64,000 nucleotides of DNA, taken from assembly GCF_027925245.1 (NCBI RefSeq), contig NZ_BSDP01000001.1:124001-188000 (forward strand), written 5' to 3'. The DNA comes from Agromyces rhizosphaerae. GTDB lineage: Bacteria; Actinomycetota; Actinomycetes; Actinomycetales; Microbacteriaceae. The notes beneath the pieces were generated by a model. It was not told the DNA's origin and did not search any database. It saw only the letters and a list, made by a program, of their open reading frames with translations. The translations under genes and the position numbers were made by a program. Of this stretch, positions 57,108 to 64,000 are shown piece by piece; within the stretch, counting starts at the first letter, position 1, and the number at the start of each line of letters is the position of its first letter.

Positions 57108-58109
57108 TCAGCCCGCCATCGTGCCGAGCAGCAGCGAGGCCAGCGCGGCCGCGTCCTCGGCGTCGGAGGCGAAGGTCGTGACGAGGTTCGCGCCGTCGGT
57201 CGCGCGCACCTCGACGCGGCCGCCGTCGGGCATCGCGAGTGCGCTCGCCGCGCCGGCGACGTCGATCGGCTCCGCGCTCTCGATTCCCGCAGCATCCGTG
57301 GCCGCCCAGCCGGCGCCGCGGAGCATCACGGACTCGACGAACACGGTGTCGCCGTTCCAGTGGCAGCCACGCCAGCCGGAGGCGAAGATCGCGGTGTAGA
57401 GGCCGGGGTCCGCCTCGCCGGCGAGGTTCCCGGGGGTCGCCGCGAGATCCACGCCGAACGCTGCCGCCGCGTCGACCGATGACGCGAGCGACGCGCACTC
57501 CGGCACGAGGCCCCACGTGCCGTCGGGCGGCACCGGGACCTCGGCGGGCGTCGACCCGGCACGGACGCCGAACGCGGAGGTCAGCGACATCACGGCGATC
57601 GACGGATCGGTGGCAGACGACGCCGGAAGCTCGACGCTGCCCGTGAACCACCACTCGCCCACCGCTGACGCGAAGCGGCAGGTCGTCAGGGTCTGCGTGC
57701 CGTCGGAGGACTCGTAGCAGGACTCCCCCGGCGCCTCGTCGATGGCGGCCTGCACCGGCAGCAACGTGAGCGAGACACGGCCGGCGGCGTCGGGCCAGCG
57801 CCAGGTGCAGGCGATGCCGCCCAGCGTCCGAACGGCGACCGCGGCCATCGCGGTCGTCGGCGCGTCGAGCGCGGGCAGGTCGGCGGCGCCCACCGAGGTC
57901 GCGAGCTCGTCGAGGGTCACGACCGCGCCGCAGTCGTCGCCGAACGCGCCGGGCGCGGTGAGCGGCGGTGCCTCGTTCTCCGGCTCCGCCACGGCCGGCT
58001 CGGTGGACGGGGCCGCCTCGGTCGGGGCGATGTCCGCCGCATCCGCCGCCGCGCACCCGCTGAGCGTGAGCGCGAGCAGGGTGACGGGCGCGAGCAGGCG
58101 GAGACGCAT
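57108..58109 (-). CDS. predicted lipoprotein, four or more cysteines
   Basis: 333 residues with a clear signal peptide and lipobox (LLALTLSGC). The mature protein has Cys residues spaced through two similar halves (DDCGAVVTLDEL...CTWRWPD and PECASLASSVDAAAAFG...CHWNGD), which looks like an internal duplication. No family is recognised. A leaderless -10 box fixes the start. Confidence 0.78.
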   Translation of the reverse strand: MRLRLLAPVTLLALTLSGCAAADAADIAPTEAAPSTEPAVAEPENEAPPLTAPGAFGDDCGAVVTLDELATSVGAADLPALDAPTTAMAAVAVRTLGGIACTWRWPDAAGRVSLTLLPVQAAIDEAPGESCYESSDGTQTLTTCRFASAVGEWWFTGSVELPASSATDPSIAVMSLTSAFGVRAGSTPAEVPVPPDGTWGLVPECASLASSVDAAAAFGVDLAATPGNLAGEADPGLYTAIFASGWRGCHWNGDTVFVESVMLRGAGWAATDAAGIESAEPIDVAGAASALAMPDGGRVEVRATDGANLVTTFASDAEDAAALASLLLGTMAG

Positions 58110-58116
58110 GGAGACA

Positions 58117-58122
58117 ACCCTA
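58117..58122 (-). promoter_or_regulatory. -10 box, leaderless promoter of the duplicated lipoprotein gene
   Basis: TAGGGT on the minus strand ends seven bases before the ATG at 58109. Confidence 0.5.
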
Positions 58123-58195
58123 GGAACGGGCCGCGGCGGACTCACGGCGTCCCCAGCGACAGCCGGGACCCGTTACCGGATCGGGATATCCGAGG

Positions 58196-59347
58196 TCAGC
58201 TCGTGACGACCTGCGGGCTGCCGACCGGGGCATCCGCCCCCATCTCGTCGGCGATGCGGTTGGCCTCGGCGATGAGGGTCTCGACGATCTCGGCCTCGGG
58301 CACCGTCTTGATGACCTCGCCCTTGACGAAGATCTGGCCCTTGCCGTTGCCGGATGCCACGCCGAGGTCAGCCTCGCGCGCCTCGCCGGGTCCGTTCACG
58401 ACGCAGCCCATGACAGCCACGCGGAGCGGCACGCTCATGCCCTCGAGGCCCGACGTGACGTCGTCGGCGAGCTTGTAGACGTCGACCTGGGCGCGGCCGC
58501 ACGACGGGCACGAGACGATCTCGAGCTTGCGCTCGCGGAGGTTCAGCGACTGCAGGATCTGCAGGCCGACCTTGACCTCCTCGGCCGGCGGGGCCGACAG
58601 GGAGACGCGGATGGTGTCGCCGATGCCCTCGGCGAGCAGGATGCCGAACGCCGTCGCCGACTTGATCGTGCCCTGGAAGGCGGGGCCGGCCTCGGTGACG
58701 CCGAGGTGCAGCGGCCAGTCGCCGCGCTCGGCGAGCATGCGGTACGCCTTCACCATCACGATGGGGTCGTTGTGCTTGACCGAGATCTTGAAGTCGTGGA
58801 AGTCGTGCTCCTCGAAGAGGCTCGCCTCCCACACGGCCGACTCGACGAGCGCCTCGGGGGTCGCCTTGCCGTACTTCTGCAGCAGGCGCGGGTCGAGCGA
58901 GCCGGCGTTCACGCCGATGCGCAGCGAGACGCCGGCCTCCTTGGCGCGCTTGGCGATCTCGCCGACGCGGTCGTCGAACTTGCGGATGTTGCCGGGGTTC
59001 ACGCGCACCGCGGCGCAGCCCGCGTCGATCGCAGCGAACACGTAGTTCGGCTGGAAGTGGATGTCGGCGATGACCGGGATCTGGCTCTTCTTCGCGATGA
59101 TCGGGAGCGCCTCGGCGTCGTCGCGGCTCGGCACGGCGACGCGCACGATCTCGCAGCCCGACGCCGTGAGCTCGGCGATCTGCTGCAGCGTGGCGTTGAT
59201 GTTCGGCGTCGGCGTGGTCGTCATCGACTGCACGCTCACCGGCGCGTCTCCCCCGACCAGCACCTTGCCGACCTTGATCTGGCGGGACTTCCTCCGCGGG
59301 GCGAGGGTTTCGGGGACCTTCGGCATTCCGAGATTCACTGCAGGCAC
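58196..59347 (-). CDS. ispG: (E)-4-hydroxy-3-methylbut-2-enyl-diphosphate synthase
   Basis: MEP-pathway iron-sulfur enzyme making HMBPP for isoprenoids, needed for polyprenyl carriers. 383 residues. TIM barrel with [32 protein letters not shown]; [4Fe-4S] ligands in [13 protein letters not shown] and [11 protein letters not shown]. The GTG at 59347 is chosen for its leaderless -10 box. A second start at ATG 59326 would drop seven residues. Confidence 0.94.
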   Translation of the reverse strand: MPAVNLGMPKVPETLAPRRKSRQIKVGKVLVGGDAPVSVQSMTTTPTPNINATLQQIAELTASGCEIVRVAVPSRDDAEALPIIAKKSQIPVIADIHFQPNYVFAAIDAGCAAVRVNPGNIRKFDDRVGEIAKRAKEAGVSLRIGVNAGSLDPRLLQKYGKATPEALVESAVWEASLFEEHDFHDFKISVKHNDPIVMVKAYRMLAERGDWPLHLGVTEAGPAFQGTIKSATAFGILLAEGIGDTIRVSLSAPPAEEVKVGLQILQSLNLRERKLEIVSCPSCGRAQVDVYKLADDVTSGLEGMSVPLRVAVMGCVVNGPGEAREADLGVASGNGKGQIFVKGEVIKTVPEAEIVETLIAEANRIADEMGADAPVGSPQVVTS

Positions 59348-59354
59348 GTCTGCC

Positions 59355-59360
59355 AGTCTA
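59355..59360 (-). promoter_or_regulatory. -10 box, leaderless promoter of ispG
   Basis: TAGACT on the minus strand ends seven bases before the GTG at 59347. Confidence 0.5.
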
Positions 59361-59392
59361 CGTGCGGGTCGGATGCCCGGGGCGACGCCGCG

Positions 59393-60010
59393 CTAGCCGC
59401 AGGTGCCCGCGAGCACAGGTGCCACGAGCGCCGTCACGATGTGGTCGTGGTCGGTCTCGGCACGCAGCTCCCACTCCTCGACCACGGAGCCCGTGTCGAT
59501 CAGCGCCTGGCCGTCGCAGTCGTAGGCGTCGGGGTGGCGCTGCGTGTCGACGACCTCGCCGACCGCGAGCCGCTCGGGCGCGAGCAGTCGCACGTCGCCG
59601 ATCGCGTCGGCTTCGAAGCGCACCGTGACGAGGGGCGCGCCCGCGGCGCCACCCGCTGCCGCCAGGGTCATACCGCCCCAGGAATACGACGAGTCCGACG
59701 ACTCCTCGATCGCCTCCCAGTCGACGCCGTGCGCCTCGAGGAACCCGCGGATGCCCGGCGCCGCGTCGTCCACCGGCTGATCGAACCGCACTTCCGACAC
59801 CCCGGCGACCTCGGCGGGCCGAAGCTCGAGCCGGTCCGCCCGCAGCACGATCGACGCGGTCGCCACGACCTCGGGGCGCTCGCTCTGCTGCACGGCGGCA
59901 GGCTCCGCCGACGCTGCGGCGCCGTCATCCGCCGTGCACCCCGTCCCGAGGAGCATGGTCGACGCGATCAATACGAGAGCGGCAATGCCGCGCGGGGAAT
60001 GTCGAAGCAC
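59393..60010 (-). CDS. lipoprotein, divergent member of a tandem paralogue array
   Basis: 205 residues; signal peptide with LLGTGC as a weak lipobox. The core SIVLRADRLELRPAEVAGVSEVRF is a diverged copy of the ETVVEIVLRPEQLDL region in the next three genes upstream, and SYSWGGMTLA aligns with their WDGFTVTDDL block. Function unknown. The GTG at 60010 has GAGGATCAAGG upstream; a longer start at 60055 is possible. Confidence 0.7.
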   Translation of the reverse strand: MLRHSPRGIAALVLIASTMLLGTGCTADDGAAASAEPAAVQQSERPEVVATASIVLRADRLELRPAEVAGVSEVRFDQPVDDAAPGIRGFLEAHGVDWEAIEESSDSSYSWGGMTLAAAGGAAGAPLVTVRFEADAIGDVRLLAPERLAVGEVVDTQRHPDAYDCDGQALIDTGSVVEEWELRAETDHDHIVTALVAPVLAGTCG

Positions 60011-60140
60011 CCTTGATCCTCTCGCGGCGACGGACCCGAAGCGCGCTGTCCACACGTCTCTGCGCGAGATTCCGCGAATCGACCCGCTCCAGCATCGCGA
60101 CTCGTGCGCCGTGGCCGGTCGCCGCAGCGACCACGTCGGA

Positions 60141-60898
60141 TCAGTGCCGCGCGACGCCGACGTTCACCGGCGCGCCGATGGCCGTGCCATCCGGGAAGGA
60201 GGTCATCACCACGGAGTACGCGTTCGGCACATCGGCCAACTCGCGCTCACCGAGTTCGGGGCCCGTCTCGACGACGATCTCGTCGTATCCGTTGCCCCAG
60301 AACGGTACCGACAGGGATGCCGCGATCGCCTCCAGGTCGTGATCGACGGTGTACCCCTGCACGGTCTGGATCGCGACCCCGCCGACCGATGCGGCGCGAA
60401 CGCCCACGTACACGTTCATGCCCCACGTGTCCGGCCTGTCGTCCGGGTACCAGGTCCACGTCTCCGGGGTGTTGCCGCCCTCGACATTACCCATGAGGTC
60501 GTCGGCGATCCAGAGTCCATCCCACTCGTAGATATCGGTCTGTGCCCCTCGACCTGAGCGGGCTGCAGGCGATACTCGGGCGCGACATCGAACACGGTCG
60601 AGAGGGTCTCGACCAGCTCGCCGGTCGGGAGGTCGTACGACAACTCGGCCACCGTCGCGCCGGTCTCGTCGTGCAGGTCGAGCTGCTCGGGTCGGAGCAC
60701 GATCTCGACGACCGTCTCGAGCGGGTCGGGCTCCGCGGTGGGTGTCGGCGTCGGCGTCGCGATCGGAGTCGGATCCGGTTCCGGGTCGGCGACGGCTTCC
60801 GGCTGCGCACACCCAGCCAGCGCGAGCCCGGTGGCCAGCGCCACGACGATTCCGATCCGCACCCTCCGGTGACGCCGAGGAACGATTCGACCGCGCAT
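60141..60898 (-). pseudogene. frameshifted lipoprotein of the tandem array
   Basis: The N-terminus (signal peptide, lipobox LALAGC, PT-rich linker, ETVVEIVLRPEQLDLHD) is in one frame and the C-terminus (TDIYEWDGLWIADDLMG... GPELGERELADVPNAYSVV) in another. Comparison with the intact neighbour shows one missing base: between PE and WDG there are 50 bases where 51 are needed. Adding one G to the G4 run (plus-strand C4 at 60544-60547) restores QVEGAQTDIYEWDG. It may be a real disruption, phase variation or a sequencing error. Its start shares TGATG with the previous gene's stop. Confidence 0.8.
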
Positions 60899-61668
60899 CA
60901 GGCCCCGCCTTCGCCGAGGTTCATCGGGGCGGTGATCCTGCTGCCGCCCGCCACGGCGGCGCCCCCGCCCGCCTCGGGCCAGTCGCTCAGGAGCACTGAG
61001 TTCGCGTTCGGCGCGCCGGTCTGGCTCTCGCCGAGTTCAGGCCCGGACTCGACGATGATCCGGTCATTGCCGTTGCCGCGATAGTCCTCGCCGAGTTCGG
61101 CGGAGAGCGCGGCGACATCGTCGCCAGCCCGGTAGCCGGGCTCGGTGGTGAGCACGACCGCGCCGACCACGGTGGCATCCGCGGTGACGAACACGTTCAT
61201 GCCGATCACATCGGGACCATCGGTCTCGACCCACACCGAATTGCCCGAGCCGTCGTCGTCCCACTTCCCGACGAGGTCGTCCGTCACGGTGAACCCGTCC
61301 CAGTGATAGGCGTGCATCTCGGAGAAGTGCGTGCGCGCCTCGAGCACCTCGAGCTCGGGCTCCGCGCCGAACACCGTCGTCAGCGCCGCCACGAGTTCAT
61401 CGGTATCCAGGTCGTACGACAGTTCGGCGACCTTGGCCCCGGCGTCATCGCGCAGGTCAAGTCGCTCGGGCCGGATCACGATCTCGACGACGGTCTCGAG
61501 TGGGTCCTGCTCCGGGGTCTGCGTCGGCGACTCGGTGACGACGGGAGCGGGCGACTCGGTCTCGGCGACCGGTGCCGCCGCGGGAGCGCAGGCCGCGAGC
61601 AACGTACCGGCAGCCAATGCGGCGAGCACCGATGCAGAACGTCGGACGGGCTTCTGCGCGAGCTTCAT
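60898..61668 (-). CDS. lipoprotein, intact member of the tandem array
   Basis: 256 residues. Signal peptide, lipobox TLLAAC, Thr/Pro/Glu-rich linker, then a conserved domain beginning DPLETVVEIVIRPERLDLRDD with YHWDGFTVTDDLVGKWDD, and ending GPELGESQTGAPNANSVLLSDW. Very similar to the genes on either side. I know no family name. GAGGG precedes the ATG. Confidence 0.8.
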   Translation of the reverse strand: MKLAQKPVRRSASVLAALAAGTLLAACAPAAAPVAETESPAPVVTESPTQTPEQDPLETVVEIVIRPERLDLRDDAGAKVAELSYDLDTDELVAALTTVFGAEPELEVLEARTHFSEMHAYHWDGFTVTDDLVGKWDDDGSGNSVWVETDGPDVIGMNVFVTADATVVGAVVLTTEPGYRAGDDVAALSAELGEDYRGNGNDRIIVESGPELGESQTGAPNANSVLLSDWPEAGGGAAVAGGSRITAPMNLGEGGA

Positions 61669-61745
61669 GTCTCAACCCTCACATTCAGGTGGACGGTGGG
61701 GTCAGCATCCACACCGACGCGCGACAACGATTCGGCAACGCGCAG

Positions 61746-62522
61746 TCAGACGCTCGGCACGCCGATGTTCCGCGGGGCCAGGATCTGTGTCGGCTCCCAC
61801 GGCGACCCGTCGAACAGTGTCGTTTCCAAGTAGGAGACGAACACCACCGAATTGGCGTTCGGAACCTCGTCGTACCACCGCTCGCCGAGCTCCGGCCCGG
61901 TCTCGACCGCCACCACGAGCCAGGGCACCTCCGGCAGACGCGTCGACGCACTGCCCTCGATCGAGTCGACCCACTCGAGATCGTCTCCCGGCCGATAGCC
62001 CTCGACCGTACGGATCCCGACGTCACCGACGGCGGGCCTGCCCGCGACGACATGCACGTTCATGTCGCTGAGGTCGGGCTCGTCGGTGGTGACCCACTCG
62101 TTCCCGTCCCGATACCCGACGAGGTCGTCGTAGACCTCGAAGCCGTCCCAGAGGAAGGCGTCGATCTGGGGAGACCGGTGCGTCGCGACCAGCACCTCGT
62201 GGTCCGGCGCGGACCCGAACACGGTCGTCAGCGCCCCGACGAACTCGTCGGTGGGCAGGTCGTAGGAGAGCTCGGCGACGATCGCGCCGCTCGCGTCCAG
62301 CACGTCGAGCTGCTCGGGTCGCACGACGAGCTCGGTCGCCGACTCGAGCGGGTCGGCCGGTTCGGTCGGCGTCGGTGTCGGAGACGGCTCGACTGCGGGC
62401 TGCGCCGCCGGCGTCTCCGCCGCGACCGGCTCGACCGCCGACGCGCAGCCCGACAGCGTGAGCGCCGCGACCACGGCGAGCACCGGGAAGAGGCTCCCCC
62501 TGGCCCGTCTCGGATTCGGCAT
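61746..62522 (-). CDS. lipoprotein, first member of the tandem array
   Basis: 258 residues; lipobox ALTLSGC, PTPTPTEP-rich linker, then DPLESATELVVRPEQLDVLD, FLWDGFEVYDDLVGYRDG and ETGPELGERWYDEVPNANSVVFVSY. These blocks recur in the two downstream copies. GAGGATCGG sits before the ATG. Exported, membrane-tethered, unknown role. Confidence 0.8.
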   Translation of the reverse strand: MPNPRRARGSLFPVLAVVAALTLSGCASAVEPVAAETPAAQPAVEPSPTPTPTEPADPLESATELVVRPEQLDVLDASGAIVAELSYDLPTDEFVGALTTVFGSAPDHEVLVATHRSPQIDAFLWDGFEVYDDLVGYRDGNEWVTTDEPDLSDMNVHVVAGRPAVGDVGIRTVEGYRPGDDLEWVDSIEGSASTRLPEVPWLVVAVETGPELGERWYDEVPNANSVVFVSYLETTLFDGSPWEPTQILAPRNIGVPSV

Positions 62523-62603
62523 GGTCCGATCCTCACCCGAACCCGCCTGCGGAACCGCGCCGTCCACAGGCACGGCGGTCACGATCGGACAACGACGTAC
62601 GCG

Positions 62604-62675
62604 GATGCGGAGATCCGGCGCGACACGCCGGACGGAGGCCGCTGCGGGCGGCGTGTCGGGCCGGATCTCCGCATC
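62604..62675 (-). terminator. large hairpin downstream of the alpha/beta hydrolase gene
   Basis: Two 27-base arms (62604-62630 and 62649-62675, outer part GATGCGGAGATCCGGC) pair with a single mismatch around an 18-base loop. It lies 32 bases after the hydrolase stop, so it probably ends that transcript before the lipoprotein array. Confidence 0.65.
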
Positions 62676-62707
62676 GGCGAGCGCGGGTGGGTTGTCGCCG
62701 CGGCGGG

Positions 62708-63763
62708 TCAGCCGCCGAGCTGGTCGAGCAGCGCGCCGAGGAACACGTCGGGGTGCTCGAGGTGCGGCGAGTGGCCGCAGTCGGGCACCTCGACCTCGCG
62801 GGCGACGCCGCCGTTGTCGACGTAGCGGCCGAGCACGGTGCGCGTCTGCGTCACCATGGGCTGCACCGGCGCGGCATCCGCCCCCGGCCAACCCGGGATC
62901 ACGCCGAGCGCACCGAGGTTGTTGAGGTCGAAGAGCGACGCGTCGGAGACGATCACGTCGTCGGCGCCGTGGATCCAGAGGATCGGCGGCTTGGTCGCCA
63001 GGTCGGCGATGCCCGAGACGTCGAACACGGTCGGCGCCATGGTGTTGAGCACGCCGGAGGTGCCGGGCGCGAAGCCGGGCCAGTTCTCCGAGGTCGTGGC
63101 GTCGCCCGGGTAGTTGCCGACGCCGGTCTTCGTGGTGAGCATCGACTCGATCCAGATCGCGTCGTACTCGCTCGTGAAACCGGGCTTCACGTAGGTGCCG
63201 AGGTAGACCGAGAGCGGCGAGGTGGCCGCGTCCGACGAGCGGTCGCCGTCGGCGAGGCGCTGCACGAAGTCGGGGTTGGCGCCGCCACCGCCGGCACCGG
63301 CCGCATCCGGGGTCACGAGCGCGCCGGAGGCATCCGTCGCCCCGAACCCGTAGGGCGACACGGGGTCGACGAGGGTGACGGATGCCACGGAGACGTCCTG
63401 GTGCTCGAGCAGGAACTGCATGACGACGCCGCCGCCCATGCTCCACCCGACGAGGTGCACGTCCGTCAGCTCCAGCGCAGCGATGACGGATGCCACGTCG
63501 TCGGCGAAGTCCCCGAGCCCGCGCGTCGCGTCGACCGGCAGGGTCTCCGACTCGCCGAAACCGCGGAGGTCGACGGCCAGCGCCCGCACGTCGTCGGGCA
63601 GGCCGAGCATCGTCGGCTGCCAGAACAGCGACGACGACACGTTGCCGTGCACGAAGAGCACGGTGCGCGCGGCGGTCGCCGACGGGCGCTCGAGCACGCG
63701 CGCGGTCAGGCGCGGCGTGGTGACGTCGTGGGCGGTGATGCCGTGCAGCAGGGTGTCGGTCAC
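62708..63763 (-). CDS. alpha/beta hydrolase
   Basis: 351 residues. Oxyanion region FVHGNVSSSLFW, nucleophile Ser in LVGWSMGGGVVMQ, acid in WIHGADDVI and His in DCGHSPHLEHPD form a complete triad. A Gly-rich insertion (AAGAGGGGANPDF) lies in the cap domain. Esterase, lactonase or similar; an enol-lactonase role is suggested only by the CoA-transferase gene upstream. GAGGAG precedes the GTG. Confidence 0.85.
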   Translation of the reverse strand: MTDTLLHGITAHDVTTPRLTARVLERPSATAARTVLFVHGNVSSSLFWQPTMLGLPDDVRALAVDLRGFGESETLPVDATRGLGDFADDVASVIAALELTDVHLVGWSMGGGVVMQFLLEHQDVSVASVTLVDPVSPYGFGATDASGALVTPDAAGAGGGGANPDFVQRLADGDRSSDAATSPLSVYLGTYVKPGFTSEYDAIWIESMLTTKTGVGNYPGDATTSENWPGFAPGTSGVLNTMAPTVFDVSGIADLATKPPILWIHGADDVIVSDASLFDLNNLGALGVIPGWPGADAAPVQPMVTQTRTVLGRYVDNGGVAREVEVPDCGHSPHLEHPDVFLGALLDQLGG

Positions 63764-63860
63764 GGTGACTCCTCGTCGAGTGGTGCGGTGGAACGGACGG
63801 TACTGGTGGATCGGTGGTTCGTCGACGGGTGTCGTCGTGCGGGGCTCGCCTCGCGGCGGA

Positions 63861-64000
63861 TCAGGCGGGGACGGCGACCTTGAGCGGCGGCTCGGTCGCG
63901 GCGACGACCTCCTCGACGGTGACGCCGGGCGCCACCTCGACGAGCACGAGCCCGTCGGGCGTGACGTCGATCACGGCGAGGTCGGTGATGATGCGGTCGA
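63861..64000 (-). CDS. CoA-transferase beta subunit, C-terminal fragment (cut by window)
   Basis: The last ~46 codons read [16 protein letters not shown]...[23 protein letters not shown] and end at 63861. This closely matches the C-terminus of succinyl-CoA:3-ketoacid or 3-oxoadipate CoA-transferase subunit B. The rest lies beyond the window. It lies 97 bases upstream of the hydrolase gene on the same strand. Confidence 0.75.
   Translation of the reverse strand, partial: DRIITDLAVIDVTPDGLVLVEVAPGVTVEEVVAATEPPLKVAVPA

Noticed and set aside
60416..60898. Independent 160-residue lipoprotein gene
   Set aside because: The C-terminal 40 residues have no counterpart in the paralogues, while the other frame continues their conserved domain, so it is the front part of a frameshifted gene.

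Overview
The window is GC-rich actinobacterial DNA, most likely from a member of the Microbacteriaceae (Agromyces- or Microbacterium-like). This rests on the very high G+C, frequent GTG starts, many leaderless -10 boxes 6-8 nt from a start codon, the MEP-pathway gene ispG, a G/P/R/K-rich IF-2 linker, and DUF1206, DUF4190 and lipoprotein families typical of that group. It reads as ordinary chromosome. I saw no insertion sequence, phage, CRISPR array, rRNA or tRNA.

Layout. 0-7 kb: FAA hydrolase, aspartase, small membrane protein, NUDIX hydrolase with 6-phosphofructokinase, SNF2-type helicase. 6.9-9.2 kb: CsoR/RcnR-like metal sensor, macrodomain protein, NAD-binding/DUF2867 protein. 9.2-13.7 kb: deoxyribose catabolism operon (SorC/DeoR-type regulator, deoC, full aldehyde dehydrogenase, half-length ALDH). 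13.8-18.4 kb: ROK kinase, truB-two membrane proteins-ribF operon, ketopantoate-reductase-like protein. 18.9-26.2 kb: a tightly overlapping surface-glycan operon (secreted copper-radical oxidase, anchored excalibur-like protein, processive-type GT2, GT39, polyprenyl-phosphate sugar synthase/GtrA). 26.3-31.9 kb: mutY and nusA-ylxR-infB-rbfA. 32-36.9 kb: Na+/alanine symporter, lipoprotein, DUF1206 protein, proS.

37-56.4 kb is a catabolic block. A GntR-controlled methylcitrate operon (prpD-prpB-prpC) is followed by beta-oxidation genes (acyl-CoA dehydrogenase, thiolase, FadB-type multifunctional protein, nitronate-monooxygenase-like flavoprotein), a divergent TetR/aldehyde dehydrogenase pair, a tandem-TetR regulator divergent to an acyl-CoA ligase/GXWXG pair, another TetR, and etfB-etfA-cytochrome b. 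Read together: an aldehyde or fatty acid is activated and beta-oxidised, propionyl-CoA goes through the methylcitrate cycle, and electrons leave through ETF to a membrane b-type cytochrome.

56.4-64 kb: pyrrolidone-carboxylate peptidase, a lipoprotein, ispG, four tandem paralogous lipoproteins (one frameshifted), an alpha/beta hydrolase, and the 3' end of a CoA-transferase beta-subunit gene cut by the window edge.

The best candidates for little-described biology are the copper-radical-oxidase glycan operon and the ETF-cytochrome b arrangement. Every assignment is by reading motifs in the translation; no database search was possible.
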